From: Succinimonas sp045124755
GTDB taxonomy: Bacteria > Pseudomonadota > Gammaproteobacteria > Enterobacterales > Succinivibrionaceae
NCBI RefSeq assembly: GCF_045124755.1
Contig: NZ_JBGVMK010000112.1
DNA: 64,000 nucleotides
Strand: one strand, 5' to 3'
Shown here: piece by piece, positions 17,160-25,551 of the stretch
Numbering within the stretch: the stretch's first letter is position 1
Layout: each line of letters starts with the position of its first letter
Program-made: the position numbers and the translations under genes
Notes under the pieces: model-generated
What the model saw: only the letters and a program-made list of their open reading frames with translations
Told to the model about the DNA's origin: nothing
Databases searched by the model: none

Positions 17160-18520
17160 TGAAGAGACTTCTTGAGGTCAGGGAGTTTGACATCATCTCC
17201 GGTAACAGCGTGTTCAGAGATGATCCGGCAGTCAGATACTGCGAATTCTTTGAGAGTCTGAAGAAATTTGCCCTGGAATCCTCTTCCCGGAATTCCGGCT
17301 CCGATGTTCTGGGATTTATGAAGCTTGGTTTAAGAAGGGATATCGGCGAATTTATCAGCGTCAGGAATTATGTCGGAGTCATCCGGCTCGGAAACGGCTG
17401 TCAGGTTCAGATCCTCCCCAAAATTGATTGCGGTTCCGCGGAAGAGCCCGCCGGGGTTTCTGCCAAAAGGGTATTTCTGAAGATGCTTAAGTGTCTTAAG
17501 GATTTTCCCGGCAAAAGGCTTTCGGAGGCCAGTCTCAGCGCTGACCGGCTTGATCTCTGGGAAATCTTTATCCGCATGTTTCTTGAAGAAACCGCAAAGC
17601 TGGCGCGGCAGGGACTTAAATCTGCCTATATTGAAAAGCAGGAGAACATCAGCGTATATCGGGGAAAGCTGCTCGCAAACCATAACATCAGGCATAATGC
17701 CGCCCACAAAGAACGGTTTTTCATGGCCTTTGACGAATACCAGCTGAACCGGCCGGAAAACCGGCTTCTCAAATCCGCCTTGCTCCGGCTTCTCAGGCTC
17801 ACCTCCAGCTATGATACCGCAAAGGAAATCCGGAAGCTTCTGACCGCCTTTGAGCTGGTGGATCCTTCCCGCAATTTTGCGCGGGATTTTTCCGGAGTTT
17901 CTTTGGACAGACATACCAGTGCCTATGAAGCGCCGCTGAAATGGGCCCGGGTATTTCTGCAGAACAGAAGCTTTTCACCGTTTTCCGGATCGGAAAATTC
18001 CCTGTCGCTGCTCTTTCCCATGGAGAAGATTTTTGAAGCATGCGTGGCCGCAAATCTGAAAAGGATCGGCGCCGCTTATGATCTTAAAATATCCGTTCAG
18101 GACAGAGGCTGTTATCTTTTTGACCGGCTGAACGGCGAGGACTGCCGTAAATTCGCCCTGAGACCGGACATCGTGCTGACCCGGACTTCCGGAACCGGAG
18201 ATCGCCGCCCGGTAAGGATCATTATTGACACCAAATGGAAAAGACTGACCGGTGACCGCAGCAAAAACTACGGTATCTCCCAGGCTGACATGTATCAGAT
18301 GTTTGCCTATGCGCAGAAATACGAGACTCCGGAAATCTGGCTTGTCTATCCCAGAAGCCGGGATCTGCCGGGAAGCGGTGCCATTACATTTGAGAGCGCC
18401 GGCGCGGCCGGAAATACCAGCTGCGCGGTTTCGGTGTTTCCGGTGGATCTGACCCGGATTGCAGCAAGTCTGGAGGAGCTTATTGCCAGGATCGGCGAAC
18501 GGTCAGCCCGGAGAAGCTAA
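17159..18520 (+). CDS. mcrC: McrC-like nuclease subunit of type IV restriction system
   Basis: A 453-residue partner of McrB. The N-terminal half carries the McrC beta-rich region (EFISVRNYVGVIRLGNGCQVQILPKI) and the C-terminal half a PD-(D/E)XK nuclease: D337 in LRPDIVL, then D357-T-K359 in IIIDTKWK, then a QADMYQMFAYAQKY helix. All catalytic residues are present. The start ATG overlaps the mcrB stop in TGATG, so translation is coupled. McrC binds the McrB ring, stimulates its GTPase and cuts modified invading DNA (or RNA, as proposed for some relatives). The gene ends 23 bases before a convergent HAD gene with no obvious terminator. Confidence 0.9.
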   Translation: MKRLLEVREFDIISGNSVFRDDPAVRYCEFFESLKKFALESSSRNSGSDVLGFMKLGLRRDIGEFISVRNYVGVIRLGNGCQVQILPKIDCGSAEEPAGVSAKRVFLKMLKCLKDFPGKRLSEASLSADRLDLWEIFIRMFLEETAKLARQGLKSAYIEKQENISVYRGKLLANHNIRHNAAHKERFFMAFDEYQLNRPENRLLKSALLRLLRLTSSYDTAKEIRKLLTAFELVDPSRNFARDFSGVSLDRHTSAYEAPLKWARVFLQNRSFSPFSGSENSLSLLFPMEKIFEACVAANLKRIGAAYDLKISVQDRGCYLFDRLNGEDCRKFALRPDIVLTRTSGTGDRRPVRIIIDTKWKRLTGDRSKNYGISQADMYQMFAYAQKYETPEIWLVYPRSRDLPGSGAITFESAGAAGNTSCAVSVFPVDLTRIAASLEELIARIGERSARRS

Positions 18521-18543
18521 TCCGCTCATCCCGATTATTCAGG

Positions 18544-19245
18544 TTAATTTGCTTCCGGACTTCCTTCCGTCCGGCTGAATTCCAGAAGCTTCCACCCCCG
18601 GGAGACGGCATAATCCCGGAATTTGCCCCGGGCGTTTACGGCATGAGCCTGTTCCACAGCGGTAAGCATTTCAATGTCGTTCACGGTATCGCCGAAGCCC
18701 ATGCTGCCCCGGAGCGTCCAGCCGTTTTCCTGCAGCATTCTGTTAAGCAGAAGAGCCTTCCCGCTCTGATGGCTGTACGGCTCCAGGGGCTCCCCGGTGA
18801 ACACGCCGTCCCGGAAGGCCGTTTTGGTGGCAATGATGTCCGTAACTGAGAAGATCTCCCGGGCCACGGTCTCCACAATGAGGTCGAAGGTGGCGGAGAC
18901 GATAATCACCCGAAAGCCCTCGTCCTTAAGCCTTTTCACCAGATCCCGGGCTTCCCGGTAAATCAGGGGGCGGATATCGGAGGCCGTCATGGCGCTCATA
19001 AAGTCCCGGAGGCGCTCCCGGGACCAGCCCCTGAGAGGGGAGAGCACATGGCGGTAGAAAAAGCCGATATCCAGGGTGCCGTTCATAAATTCCCGCCGGT
19101 GATAGTCGTCATCCTTCCGGAAATCCTCCGTGATGAGCCCGTTTCTGGCGAGACAGTTCAGATAAGCGGAAACGCTGTCCCCCTGAAGCAGGGTGCCGTC
19201 CATGTCGAAAACCGCCAGTCTCTCCTGAGATTCCTGTGATATCAC
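18544..19245 (-). CDS. HAD-IB (SerB-like) phosphatase
   Basis: A 233-residue HAD hydrolase. Motif I is VFDMDGTLL, motif II is VIIVSATFD, and motif III/IV lies in MGFGDTVNDIEML, with the cap typical of subclass IB (phosphoserine phosphatase and relatives, including some phospholipid or nucleotide phosphatases). All catalytic Asp residues are present, so it should be an active phosphomonoesterase; the substrate is unknown. The start overlaps the end of the upstream ATPase gene by four bases, so the two are translationally coupled, which is an odd pairing. Confidence 0.8.
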   Translation of the reverse strand: MISQESQERLAVFDMDGTLLQGDSVSAYLNCLARNGLITEDFRKDDDYHRREFMNGTLDIGFFYRHVLSPLRGWSRERLRDFMSAMTASDIRPLIYREARDLVKRLKDEGFRVIIVSATFDLIVETVAREIFSVTDIIATKTAFRDGVFTGEPLEPYSHQSGKALLLNRMLQENGWTLRGSMGFGDTVNDIEMLTAVEQAHAVNARGKFRDYAVSRGWKLLEFSRTEGSPEAN

Positions 19246-20438
19246 TGATTGTCCTCCAGTCTTTCGGCTGCCAATTTGGCCTGCTTGTAAATATCCCGCA
19301 TTTCCACATTGGTGATTTTGCTGAAATAGGTAAACTTGCGGCTGATGTCATCAAGGCTGATATTGATATGCGAAAAGCTGAAGATGCCCATCTGGGTGAG
19401 AATGGCAAAAACATTAACCTTGTCGATGAAGTTCCATTCGGCAAAGGTATAGCCGCAGCTGGCCGGGGACAGCAGCTTTTCATGATTGAGACCGTATTTC
19501 TTCAGGAGCCGGGGCAGAAAGTTTTCCACATGCTTGTAGGGATAGTATTCCCGGTAGACATTCTGATTGGAGAGGCTGAGAAAGCTTTTGATGCTGGAGG
19601 GGCGCATCATGCTGATTTTATGTCCCGTATAGCGGAAGCCCCCGTACCAGTCGCCCAGATTGGACAGAAACTGCTCCTCCGTGACTCCGGCGATTTCCGC
19701 TTCGTCCTGAATAAAGTCGTTATAGTATTTTTTCATATCCCCCGGAGTGAAGCCGCAGACCGCATTGGCCCTTTCGTTAAAGGTGAGGTCGGTGATGTAG
19801 GGCAGCCCCTCGTATTTGGGATGGTTAAGAAAAAACTTGATTTCCCCGGTAAGCACGCACCAGTCGATAAGATCCTGGGACATCCAGAGGGCCCGGTAGA
19901 AGTCCAGAAGCACCTTCCAGATGGCGGCGATTTTGTTTTTGCTGAAGAATTCTCTGATGATGGGGGAATCATAATTGTCAATAAGAAGCACAGCCTTGCC
20001 GGTGGGACTGCTTTTGGCCAGGATCTTTATGAAATTCATGGTCTGCCAGAAGGTGGTGTCCTCGCTGTTAATGTAGCCGTCCAGTCCGTATTCGAATACC
20101 GTCTGCCGGTAGTAGTTGAACAGAAAGTCTGCCAGATCCTCCGGCTTTTCGGTGCGGGCAACGGAAAAGTCCAGCTTCACCACGCTCTGCTTCGGAATGG
20201 TGATGTTCATGGAGCTCACGGCGAGGTTTTCAAAAAACTCGGGATGTCTTTTGGAAAACATGTAGTACAGGGTGTCCAAAAACACGGTCTTGCCGAAGCC
20301 GAAGGGCCGGGTCAGCATTTCAAATTTGGAGCGGGCCTGATAAAGCTCGGCGATATTGGCGGTTTTGTCCACATAGGCGGCTGAGCTGGTTACCAGGTCT
20401 TTGAATATTTTGTTGCCGGCTAAATCTAGGTATTCCAT
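19242..20438 (-). CDS. DUF1703/AAA-ATPase_like protein lacking the nuclease domain
   Basis: A 398-residue protein of the family found at 55629 here. The N-terminal FKDLVTSSAAYVDKTANI and the P-loop region RPFGFGKT correspond to the family's YVDKT and RPRRFGKT/S. Two features are unusual: the Walker B region reads LLIDNYDSP, with Asn where relatives have Glu (IDEYD), and the C-terminal PD-(D/E)XK nuclease seen in full-length members (about 600 residues) is absent. It is therefore probably ATP-binding but hydrolysis- or cleavage-deficient. The HAD phosphatase gene is coupled downstream. Such proteins are multicopy in gut anaerobes and have no agreed function. Confidence 0.75.
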   Translation of the reverse strand: MEYLDLAGNKIFKDLVTSSAAYVDKTANIAELYQARSKFEMLTRPFGFGKTVFLDTLYYMFSKRHPEFFENLAVSSMNITIPKQSVVKLDFSVARTEKPEDLADFLFNYYRQTVFEYGLDGYINSEDTTFWQTMNFIKILAKSSPTGKAVLLIDNYDSPIIREFFSKNKIAAIWKVLLDFYRALWMSQDLIDWCVLTGEIKFFLNHPKYEGLPYITDLTFNERANAVCGFTPGDMKKYYNDFIQDEAEIAGVTEEQFLSNLGDWYGGFRYTGHKISMMRPSSIKSFLSLSNQNVYREYYPYKHVENFLPRLLKKYGLNHEKLLSPASCGYTFAEWNFIDKVNVFAILTQMGIFSFSHINISLDDISRKFTYFSKITNVEMRDIYKQAKLAAERLEDNQ

Positions 20439-20694
20439 GGTTTCTGAACTTAACGGGTTGTTCCGGGGCGTGATTGCCGTTTATGTCATTATAAGGTAAA
20501 TTCCCGGAATCAGATATGCCATGTTATTTTGCGGGAATTTCGGAGTCCGGCTTCCCCCTGAAAATAGCGCCGGGGCCGCGGCGGAAACAGCAGAGTCCCG
20601 GGATCATGTTCCCGGGGCGAAACTGTTTCAATTTGGCGGAATGAGCTTTAAAATTAACAGAACCGGACAGCGCATCCGAGGGACAAGGCGGATT

Positions 20695-21744
20695 ATGAGC
20701 GGAGAGAAGACAGAACAGCCCACCGACAAACGGCTCAGGGAATCCCGGGAAAAGGGAGACGTGGCCAAAAGCACGGAAATTGTGTCGGCCGCCGGCATTA
20801 TCGGGGCCCTGGTCTACTTTATTTCCTTCGGCTCGGATATCTATTCCCGCCTTTACATGGCCATGTCCTATATTTTTATCAATGCTCCCCTGATGGACTT
20901 CGAGGAGGCGCTGCCCCGGATGGGGGGACTCATCGTCAATGTCGGCGTCAGTCTGGTGATCCCCATGGTGGCCATTGTCATGTCCTGCACCATAATTTCC
21001 CTCATGGCTCAGATCGGTTTTCTGGTGGCTCCCAAGGCCGCCATGCCCAAGCTCTCCAACCTGAGCCCTTCCAAGTGGTTTAAAAAGGTCTTCAGCGTCA
21101 AGAATGTCTTCGAGTTTGTGAAGAACATCCTGAAGGTGGCCGTGCTTACCACCTCGGTGTATCTCGCGGTGACCAAGAACATCGAGAGCATTTTCAAGCT
21201 GCCCCGGGCGGATGAGGACATGGTTATCGTGGTGGCTGCCGAAATGCTGAAGGTGCTGCTTCTCTATACCATTCTGACGTTTTCCGCCATCGCCGCTCTG
21301 GACTTCCTGTACACCAAGTACAAATACACCAAGGATCACATGATGAGCAAGGACGAGGTGAAGCGGGAATACAAGGAAATGGACGGCGATCCCCTGATCA
21401 AGTCCAAGCGCAAGCAGCTCCACCGGGAGCTTCTTAATCAGAACACCGTTAACAAGACCCGCAAGGCCAAGGTGCTGGTGGTAAATCCCACTCACTATGC
21501 CGTGGCTCTGGATTTTGACCGGGAGACCCAGCCCCTGCCGGTGATCCTGGCCAAGGGCGAGGGCGAGGTGGCTCTCCGGATGATCGCCGTGGCCAAGGAA
21601 GAGCAGATCCCCATTATGAGAGAGCCGCCTCTGGCTAGGGCTCTTTATGCCCAGGGCGAGGAAGGGCAGTATATCCCGGATAACCTGCTGGTGCAGGTGG
21701 CCGAGGTGCTGCGCTTCGTCTCCACACTGGAGGAAAAGCGCTGA
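20695..21744 (+). CDS. sctU: Type III secretion export-apparatus switch protein SctU
   Basis: A 349-residue protein with four membrane segments (about 29-210) and a cytoplasmic domain carrying the autocleavage motif N264-P-T-H in VLVVNPTHYAVAL. EYKEMDGDPLIKSKRKQLHREL in the linker is typical of YscU/SpaS. Cleavage after Asn lets the export gate switch from needle to translocator and effector substrates. ATG 20695 (MSGEKTEQPTDKRLRESREKG) is the family start; an upstream in-frame ATG at 20521 would add 58 atypical residues and is rejected. The stop overlaps the sctO start (TGATG). It is divergent from the ATPase gene across 256 bases. In Yersinia U ends the N-to-U operon; here it is on the opposite strand from sctP-T. 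Confidence 0.95.
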   Translation: MSGEKTEQPTDKRLRESREKGDVAKSTEIVSAAGIIGALVYFISFGSDIYSRLYMAMSYIFINAPLMDFEEALPRMGGLIVNVGVSLVIPMVAIVMSCTIISLMAQIGFLVAPKAAMPKLSNLSPSKWFKKVFSVKNVFEFVKNILKVAVLTTSVYLAVTKNIESIFKLPRADEDMVIVVAAEMLKVLLLYTILTFSAIAALDFLYTKYKYTKDHMMSKDEVKREYKEMDGDPLIKSKRKQLHRELLNQNTVNKTRKAKVLVVNPTHYAVALDFDRETQPLPVILAKGEGEVALRMIAVAKEEQIPIMREPPLARALYAQGEEGQYIPDNLLVQVAEVLRFVSTLEEKR

Positions 21745-22220
21745 TGGCTGTTTATCCGTTAAAGGGTCTTAAGGATATCCGGGAGCGCCGTCTTAATGAC
21801 AGCACCAACACCCGCATTCTTAAAGCCAAGCAGCTGGATCAGACCAAACTGGAGCTTAAGAATAAGAAGCAGGCTTTGGAGGACTACATTGCCTGGCGCG
21901 TCGAAGAGGAAAAGCGCCGTTATGAAAAGCTGATGAAGGGCCGTTATCCGGTGAGCGAGATCCAGAAATTCAACGCCTCCATCATGCAGCTTTACACAGA
22001 CGAACTCACATATCAGGAAGCGGTGCGCAAGGCGGAAAACGAAGTGGCAAAGGCCCAGAAGGAATTTGACGCGGCTCAGGAGTTTGAGCGGCAGAGCATG
22101 AAAAAGCTGAAGAAGCTGGAAAGTCATGAGGAGATCTGGGCTTACAACGAGAAGATCTATGCCGAAAGAATGGCGGATCAGGAGCTGGAGGATTTCCGGG
22201 TGCCGAACAAGAGCATTTAG
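21744..22220 (+). CDS. sctO: Type III secretion stalk protein SctO (YscO/FliJ-like)
   Basis: A 158-residue protein, mostly alpha-helical coiled coil (NKKQALEDYIAWRVEEEKRRYEKLM, then EAVRKAENEVAKAQKEFDAAQEFE), starting MAVYPLKGLKDIRERRLN as YscO-family stalks do. SctO sits in the pore of the SctN ATPase hexamer and links it to SctV. Length and charge fit YscO (about 154). It overlaps sctU by one base. The usual operon neighbours sctN and sctP are not adjacent: sctP heads the opposite-strand operon and sctN is not in the window. Confidence 0.82.
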   Translation: MAVYPLKGLKDIRERRLNDSTNTRILKAKQLDQTKLELKNKKQALEDYIAWRVEEEKRRYEKLMKGRYPVSEIQKFNASIMQLYTDELTYQEAVRKAENEVAKAQKEFDAAQEFERQSMKKLKKLESHEEIWAYNEKIYAERMADQELEDFRVPNKSI

Positions 22221-22419
22221 ACAAAGAACGCCCCAGTCGTTATGACAGCGCCTGTCTGTCTGCAAAGGCGCTGAGGCTGATTGCGTTCGGTGTGTAATGC
22301 CAGGGGAGCCAGTTCATAAGCGGAAAAACCGGAACCATGTCTGAATTATTGCTGCCGAGCGCTCCGCATTTTATTGATAGATTCTGCTATTGATAAAATC
22401 ACCTCTTTGTAGCACAATG

Positions 22420-22453
<34 letters not shown>

Positions 22454-22468
22454 GCGGAGGTGATTCAA

Positions 22469-22696
22469 ATGGCATTTTCAATAAGACTGACGGATGATGA
22501 GCGTATGCTCGCCGAAAGCTACGCTAAAATTCACTCCTATTCTTTGTCAGAGGCTTTTAAGAGAGCATTATTTGAAAAAATAGAAGATGAATATGATATT
22601 TCGGTCGCAGAATCAGCTTATAAGGAATATGTTGACAGCGGGTACAAGTCCACTCCTGTGCAGGATTTTTGGAGAGAGTTAGATGAGGAGGCATGA
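22469..22696 (+). CDS. Type II antitoxin, ribbon-helix-helix RelB-like
   Basis: A 75-residue protein, MAFSIRLTDDERMLAESYAKIHSYSLSEAFKRALFEKIEDEYD, the ribbon-helix-helix start of a small RelB-like antitoxin family. The C-terminal half (AYKEYVDSGYKSTPVQDFWREL) should wrap the toxin. ATG 22469 is chosen over an upstream GTG (22460) because GGAGG lies eight bases before it and the beta-strand (FSIRL) should be near the N-terminus. It overlaps the toxin gene by 14 bases. The locus is AT-rich relative to the secretion genes on both sides, so it was probably inserted here after sctO. Confidence 0.85.
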   Translation: MAFSIRLTDDERMLAESYAKIHSYSLSEAFKRALFEKIEDEYDISVAESAYKEYVDSGYKSTPVQDFWRELDEEA

Positions 22697-22955
22697 AGTA
22701 GAACTATCTGATCGTTTTAAAAGAGAGTTTCGTAAATTGGATAGGTATACGCAAAAAATCCTCAGGGCGTGGATTGATAAAAATCTTGCAGACTGCGAAA
22801 ATCCCGGAGCGCATGGAAAAGGACTGACTGTCAATCGCAGCGGCAGATGGAGATACCGCATAGGAGATTATCGCCTTATCTGTTCAATAGAAGATGATAA
22901 GCTGGTTATTCTTGCTTTGTCTGCTGGACACAGCAGCGCTATATATAAGCAGTAA
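22683..22955 (+). CDS. RelE/ParE-superfamily toxin
   Basis: A 90-residue protein with the RelE/ParE fold pattern: LSDRFKREFRKLDRYTQKIL, then GKGLTVNRSGRWRYRIGDYRLICSIEDDKLVILAL and a final HSSAIYK. RelE relatives cleave mRNA on the ribosome and ParE relatives poison gyrase; the GRWRYRIGDYRLI pattern with a C-terminal His favours the RelE side, but this is not certain. It starts inside the antitoxin gene, the usual order antitoxin-toxin, and both are intact. The pair sits between sctO and a lone SctU C-terminal domain, and may stabilise the island. Confidence 0.88.
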   Translation: MRRHEVELSDRFKREFRKLDRYTQKILRAWIDKNLADCENPGAHGKGLTVNRSGRWRYRIGDYRLICSIEDDKLVILALSAGHSSAIYKQ

Positions 22956-23363
22956 CCTGAATCTTGCGCAATGATATGGCACTCACAATCAATGCGTACT
23001 CCCGGCAAATAAGTAACAGCCTGTCTCTTTCTGTTATTTCTGCGGATCGCCGCGCCGAACTAATCTCCGTTGATACTTCAGTGATTCTCAATCGCATCGC
23101 GCCAGGAGAAAAGTTCCCGGAGAGTTTCTCTGACTTCCCTTGTTTTTTGTCTAAACTTTCTTGTCCTTCCCTGCTTTTGTGCGCGATATGGCACGGATGA
23201 AGCCGCTCCCTTGTCATGTTTTCCCGATGTCTTAAAATGATGGTTAAAACCTGATACCAAAATTCATGCAGGACGATTCCGCAGCTGCTGTTTTTCCGAA
23301 AAAAACGGCAGCAGCGGCAATGCCTGTCCGGAATAAGGGCAAGAACCGGGGAAAGAGGGAGAT
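22956..23363. other. Intergenic region without a supported gene
   Basis: 408 bases between the toxin gene and the SctU-like fragment. A 78-residue frame on the + strand and longer ones on the - strand lack ribosome-binding sites and recognisable sequence. A hairpin GCTGCTGTTTTT...AAAAAAACGGCAGCAGC lies at about 23284-23318, just before the next gene. It may be debris of the toxin-antitoxin insertion. Confidence 0.5.
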
Positions 23364-23639
23364 ATGGGGATGAAGAACAAGGAACCGATACGCTATGCGG
23401 TGGCATTGGATTATGATCCCGAAAAGGATCCCCTCCCGGTGATTCTGGCCAAGGGGGAGGGCGATCTGGCCCGCCGGATGATTGAGGTGGCCAAGGAAGA
23501 AAAGATTCCCATCATGCGTGAGGCGCCGCTGGCCCGGGCTCTTTTTGAGGAAGGGCAGGAGGATCAGTACGTTCCGGATAACCTGATTCTCCAGATTGCG
23601 GAGGTGCTGCGTTTTGTGAAGAGCTTTGAGGATTCCTGA
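23364..23639 (+). CDS. Stand-alone SctU/FlhB C-terminal domain (FlhX-like paralogue)
   Basis: A 91-residue protein matching the part of SctU just after the cleavage site: RYAVALDYD...PLPVILAKGEGDLARRMIEVAKEE aligns with SctU HYAVALDFD...PLPVILAKGEGEVALRMIAVAKEE, and the similarity runs to the end (PDNLILQIAEVLRFV). It lacks membrane segments and the NPTH motif; the equivalent site reads EPIR. Flagellar FlhX/FhlB paralogues of this type can replace the cleaved C-terminal domain. It is more like the SctU of this window than expected for a flagellar protein, so local duplication of sctU seems likely. ATG 23364 or 23370 could be the start; GAGGGAGA lies before both. Confidence 0.85.
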   Translation: MGMKNKEPIRYAVALDYDPEKDPLPVILAKGEGDLARRMIEVAKEEKIPIMREAPLARALFEEGQEDQYVPDNLILQIAEVLRFVKSFEDS

Positions 23640-23799
23640 TTTCAGAGAGCCTGCGTCTTCCGGATTTTCAGGATAAAGGCACGTGCGCAGACGCAGTGAG
23701 AAATCTGTTACCGGCCCCAAAATTGGCGGCGTCTTTTTGGGCCGAAACTGTTTTTTCTGATAAAATCAGAGCAGTTTTGCGCAGGTTCTGCAAAAAAGC

Positions 23800-23829
23800 T
23801 GTAACCGGCGCCCTTTGCTAACGTGTTAT
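23800..23829 (+). promoter_or_regulatory. T3SS-regulon promoter element, copy 3
   Basis: TGTAACCG (23800-23807), 14 bases, CGTGTTAT (23822-23829), about 85 bases before the coiled-coil gene at 23914. The -10 box reads CGTG rather than CGTT, and the spacing is identical to the other copies. Confidence 0.6.
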
Positions 23830-23913
23830 TCAGCGCCGGCGTGATGTGTTCGTTTCCGGCAGCGCCCCTCAGGATTTCCGGCAGCGGATTTGAAAAATAA
23901 GGAGAAAGCCGTA

Positions 23914-24195
23914 ATGGTAAGCGAAGATGAAGTAGATCGTTTTGTTGAAAAAGCCGAGCGCGAGCTTGAAGAGGCTGACAGAAAAATCGCCGCCGTTCAG
24001 GAGGCCATTGACAGATCAGGCTTCAAGCCCAGCGAGGAAGTTGAAGAAAAGGCCAGAGAGCGTCTCGATCAGTATGAAAAGGATCATGAGTACGAGAACA
24101 ATCAGCGCATGGCTATTCTTCAGGACGAAATGTACAGCAATCAGCCTAAGTCCTCCGCATCCTCCTTCAGAAGAAGAAGAGGCATGGCCATCTGA
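23914..24195 (+). CDS. Small acidic coiled-coil protein, T3SS-regulon candidate
   Basis: A 93-residue protein, highly charged and probably helical throughout (DEVDRFVEKAERELEEADRK, EEVEEKARERLDQYEKDHEY), ending in a basic SSFRRRRGMAI. ATG 23914 is preferred to an in-frame TTG at 23890 because AAGGAG lies about ten bases before it. No family was recognised. A promoter element identical in layout to those of the giant genes and sctP lies upstream, and the gene sits just after SctU-related genes, so a role as chaperone, co-chaperone or small structural component of the secretion system is plausible but unproven. A strong terminator follows. Confidence 0.65.
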   Translation: MVSEDEVDRFVEKAERELEEADRKIAAVQEAIDRSGFKPSEEVEEKARERLDQYEKDHEYENNQRMAILQDEMYSNQPKSSASSFRRRRGMAI

Positions 24196-24254
24196 TTTCA
24201 GGATCCGCCCTCCGGCAGGAGATCTACCGAATCTCCGGGGGCTGGCTCCGGCGA

Positions 24255-24284
24255 GAGCTGCCTTTTTCAGGGCGGCTTTTTTAT
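24255..24284 (+). terminator. Rho-independent terminator after the coiled-coil gene
   Basis: AGCTGCC and GGGCGGCT pair with one mismatch around TTTTTCA and are followed by TTTTTTATTT, sixty bases after the stop codon. Confidence 0.65.
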
Positions 24285-24387
24285 TTGTCCGAAAACGCCG
24301 GATCCTTGCTGACGCCTAGCCTCGGACAAAACGCGCCGGAATGTCAGCGGGGATGAAGGCGGGTGCAGTTTTAAGAGGTATTTGACT

Positions 24388-24564
24388 ATGACAGGTCTGG
24401 TTTACACAGTTCTTTCCGTTCTCTGGATTTATTTCTTCGGCTGGGTATTTCTCGGCGGGAAGGTTTTTTCAAAGTTTATCCCCAAGTCCGCTTTGGCCGC
24501 CAGATTGCTGGGAGCCTTCGTGGGTTTTCTTACCGCAGGTTCGGTAATTGCGTTTATTCTCTGA
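24388..24564 (+). CDS. Small membrane protein (two predicted helices)
   Basis: A 58-residue hydrophobic protein with two membrane segments (LVYTVLSVLWIYFFGWVFLG and LLGAFVGFLTAGSVIAFIL) joined by a basic loop, which suggests a hairpin in the inner membrane with the loop inside. AAGAGG lies about ten bases before ATG 24388. Unknown function; lgt follows 94 bases later on the same strand. Confidence 0.55.
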   Translation: MTGLVYTVLSVLWIYFFGWVFLGGKVFSKFIPKSALAARLLGAFVGFLTAGSVIAFIL

Positions 24565-24658
24565 TTTCGCATCATGCCGGCCTTAATGTTCCGGAACACG
24601 GGCCGGATCCTTTCCCCGGCAAATCTGAAGGCGCCCCTTTTAAGACAGGCTCTCTGAC

Positions 24659-25384
24659 ATGTACGGACTTGTTTATCTTCTGGGATTTCTTGCCGCGGCG
24701 TTTCTGGGGCGGAAGAGCTTTCCCTGTTTTGAAAACACGCCCCTTTACACCCTCTATATTGCGGTGCTGGCAGCTTTGGGGGCCATTATCGGGGGGCGCT
24801 TGGGCTACGCGCTTTTCTACGAGCCTGGCTATTATCTTGAGCACCCCGCCGAAATCCCGCTGCTTTACCTGGGGGGCATGTCATTTCACGGCGGTCTTCT
24901 GGGCCTTCTCCTGGCGGTGCTTCTGGCCGATATCCGGGGCTTCTGGACGAACCTGGACAGGATGGCGTTTTTAGCCTGTCTCATTCTACCCCTGGGGCGG
25001 ATTGCCAATTTCCTGAACGGCGAACTTTGGGGCACTCCCTGTGATTACCCCTGGTGCGTGATCTTCGAGGCGGCCGGGGACGGCCTTCCCCGGCATCCCG
25101 CGCAGCTTTACGAGGCCGCTTTGGAGGGGCCGGTTCTTTTGGTGCTGATCCTGACTTTCCGGCATTTTCTGAAGGAGCGGGGCCGGGCGCCGGGGGTTAT
25201 GGCGGCTCTTTTCGGGATCGGGTATGCTCTTCTGAGGTTTCTGGCGGAATTTCTGCGGGAGCCGGATCCCGTTACCGGCTACCTGTGGCGCGGCTTTACC
25301 CGGGGACAGGGGCTTTGCGCCGTTATGCTCCTGACTGCAGCGACCATGCTGTTTCTGCGCCTGAGAGCGGGCCGGAATCCTTAA
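24659..25384 (+). CDS. lgt: Prolipoprotein diacylglyceryl transferase, short N-terminus
   Basis: A 241-residue inner-membrane enzyme that moves diacylglycerol from phosphatidylglycerol to the lipobox cysteine of prolipoproteins. Key motifs are present: GGMSFHGGLLG (H77), LGRIANFLNGELWG (R114), RHPAQLYEA and FLREPD. Compared with E. coli Lgt (291 residues) about 26 N-terminal residues, including the usual HWYG region before the first motif, are missing. The reading frame is closed by TAA at 24641, so no longer start exists in this frame, and no strong Shine-Dalgarno precedes ATG 24659. It may be a second, divergent Lgt serving island lipoproteins, or a housekeeping copy with a lost N-terminus. 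Confidence 0.85.
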   Translation: MYGLVYLLGFLAAAFLGRKSFPCFENTPLYTLYIAVLAALGAIIGGRLGYALFYEPGYYLEHPAEIPLLYLGGMSFHGGLLGLLLAVLLADIRGFWTNLDRMAFLACLILPLGRIANFLNGELWGTPCDYPWCVIFEAAGDGLPRHPAQLYEAALEGPVLLVLILTFRHFLKERGRAPGVMAALFGIGYALLRFLAEFLREPDPVTGYLWRGFTRGQGLCAVMLLTAATMLFLRLRAGRNP

Positions 25385-25551
25385 GGCAAGGTAACCTTTC
25401 TTCCGCTTTATTCGCTGTTGTTCTCCCTCTCCGCTGTTGTTCCCCGCTGTTTTTCCTTTGCCCGTCATTTATCCTCATGCCGTTCCCGCTGGCTCTTTCC
25501 CGCTTTTTGCCGTTTTTCCTTCTCTGTCCTTTATTCCTCAGCCGGCCTTTT

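Noticed and set aside
19236..20384. Open frame of 382 codons on the + strand
   Set aside because: Antisense to the DUF1703-type ATPase; composition is that of a mirror frame and no family is visible.
20521..20694. N-terminal extension of SctU from ATG 20521
   Set aside because: The 58 added residues do not resemble any SctU, and ATG 20695 gives the standard family start.
22964..23200. 78-codon + strand frame after the toxin gene
   Set aside because: No ribosome-binding site, no family resemblance and biased composition; treated as non-coding.
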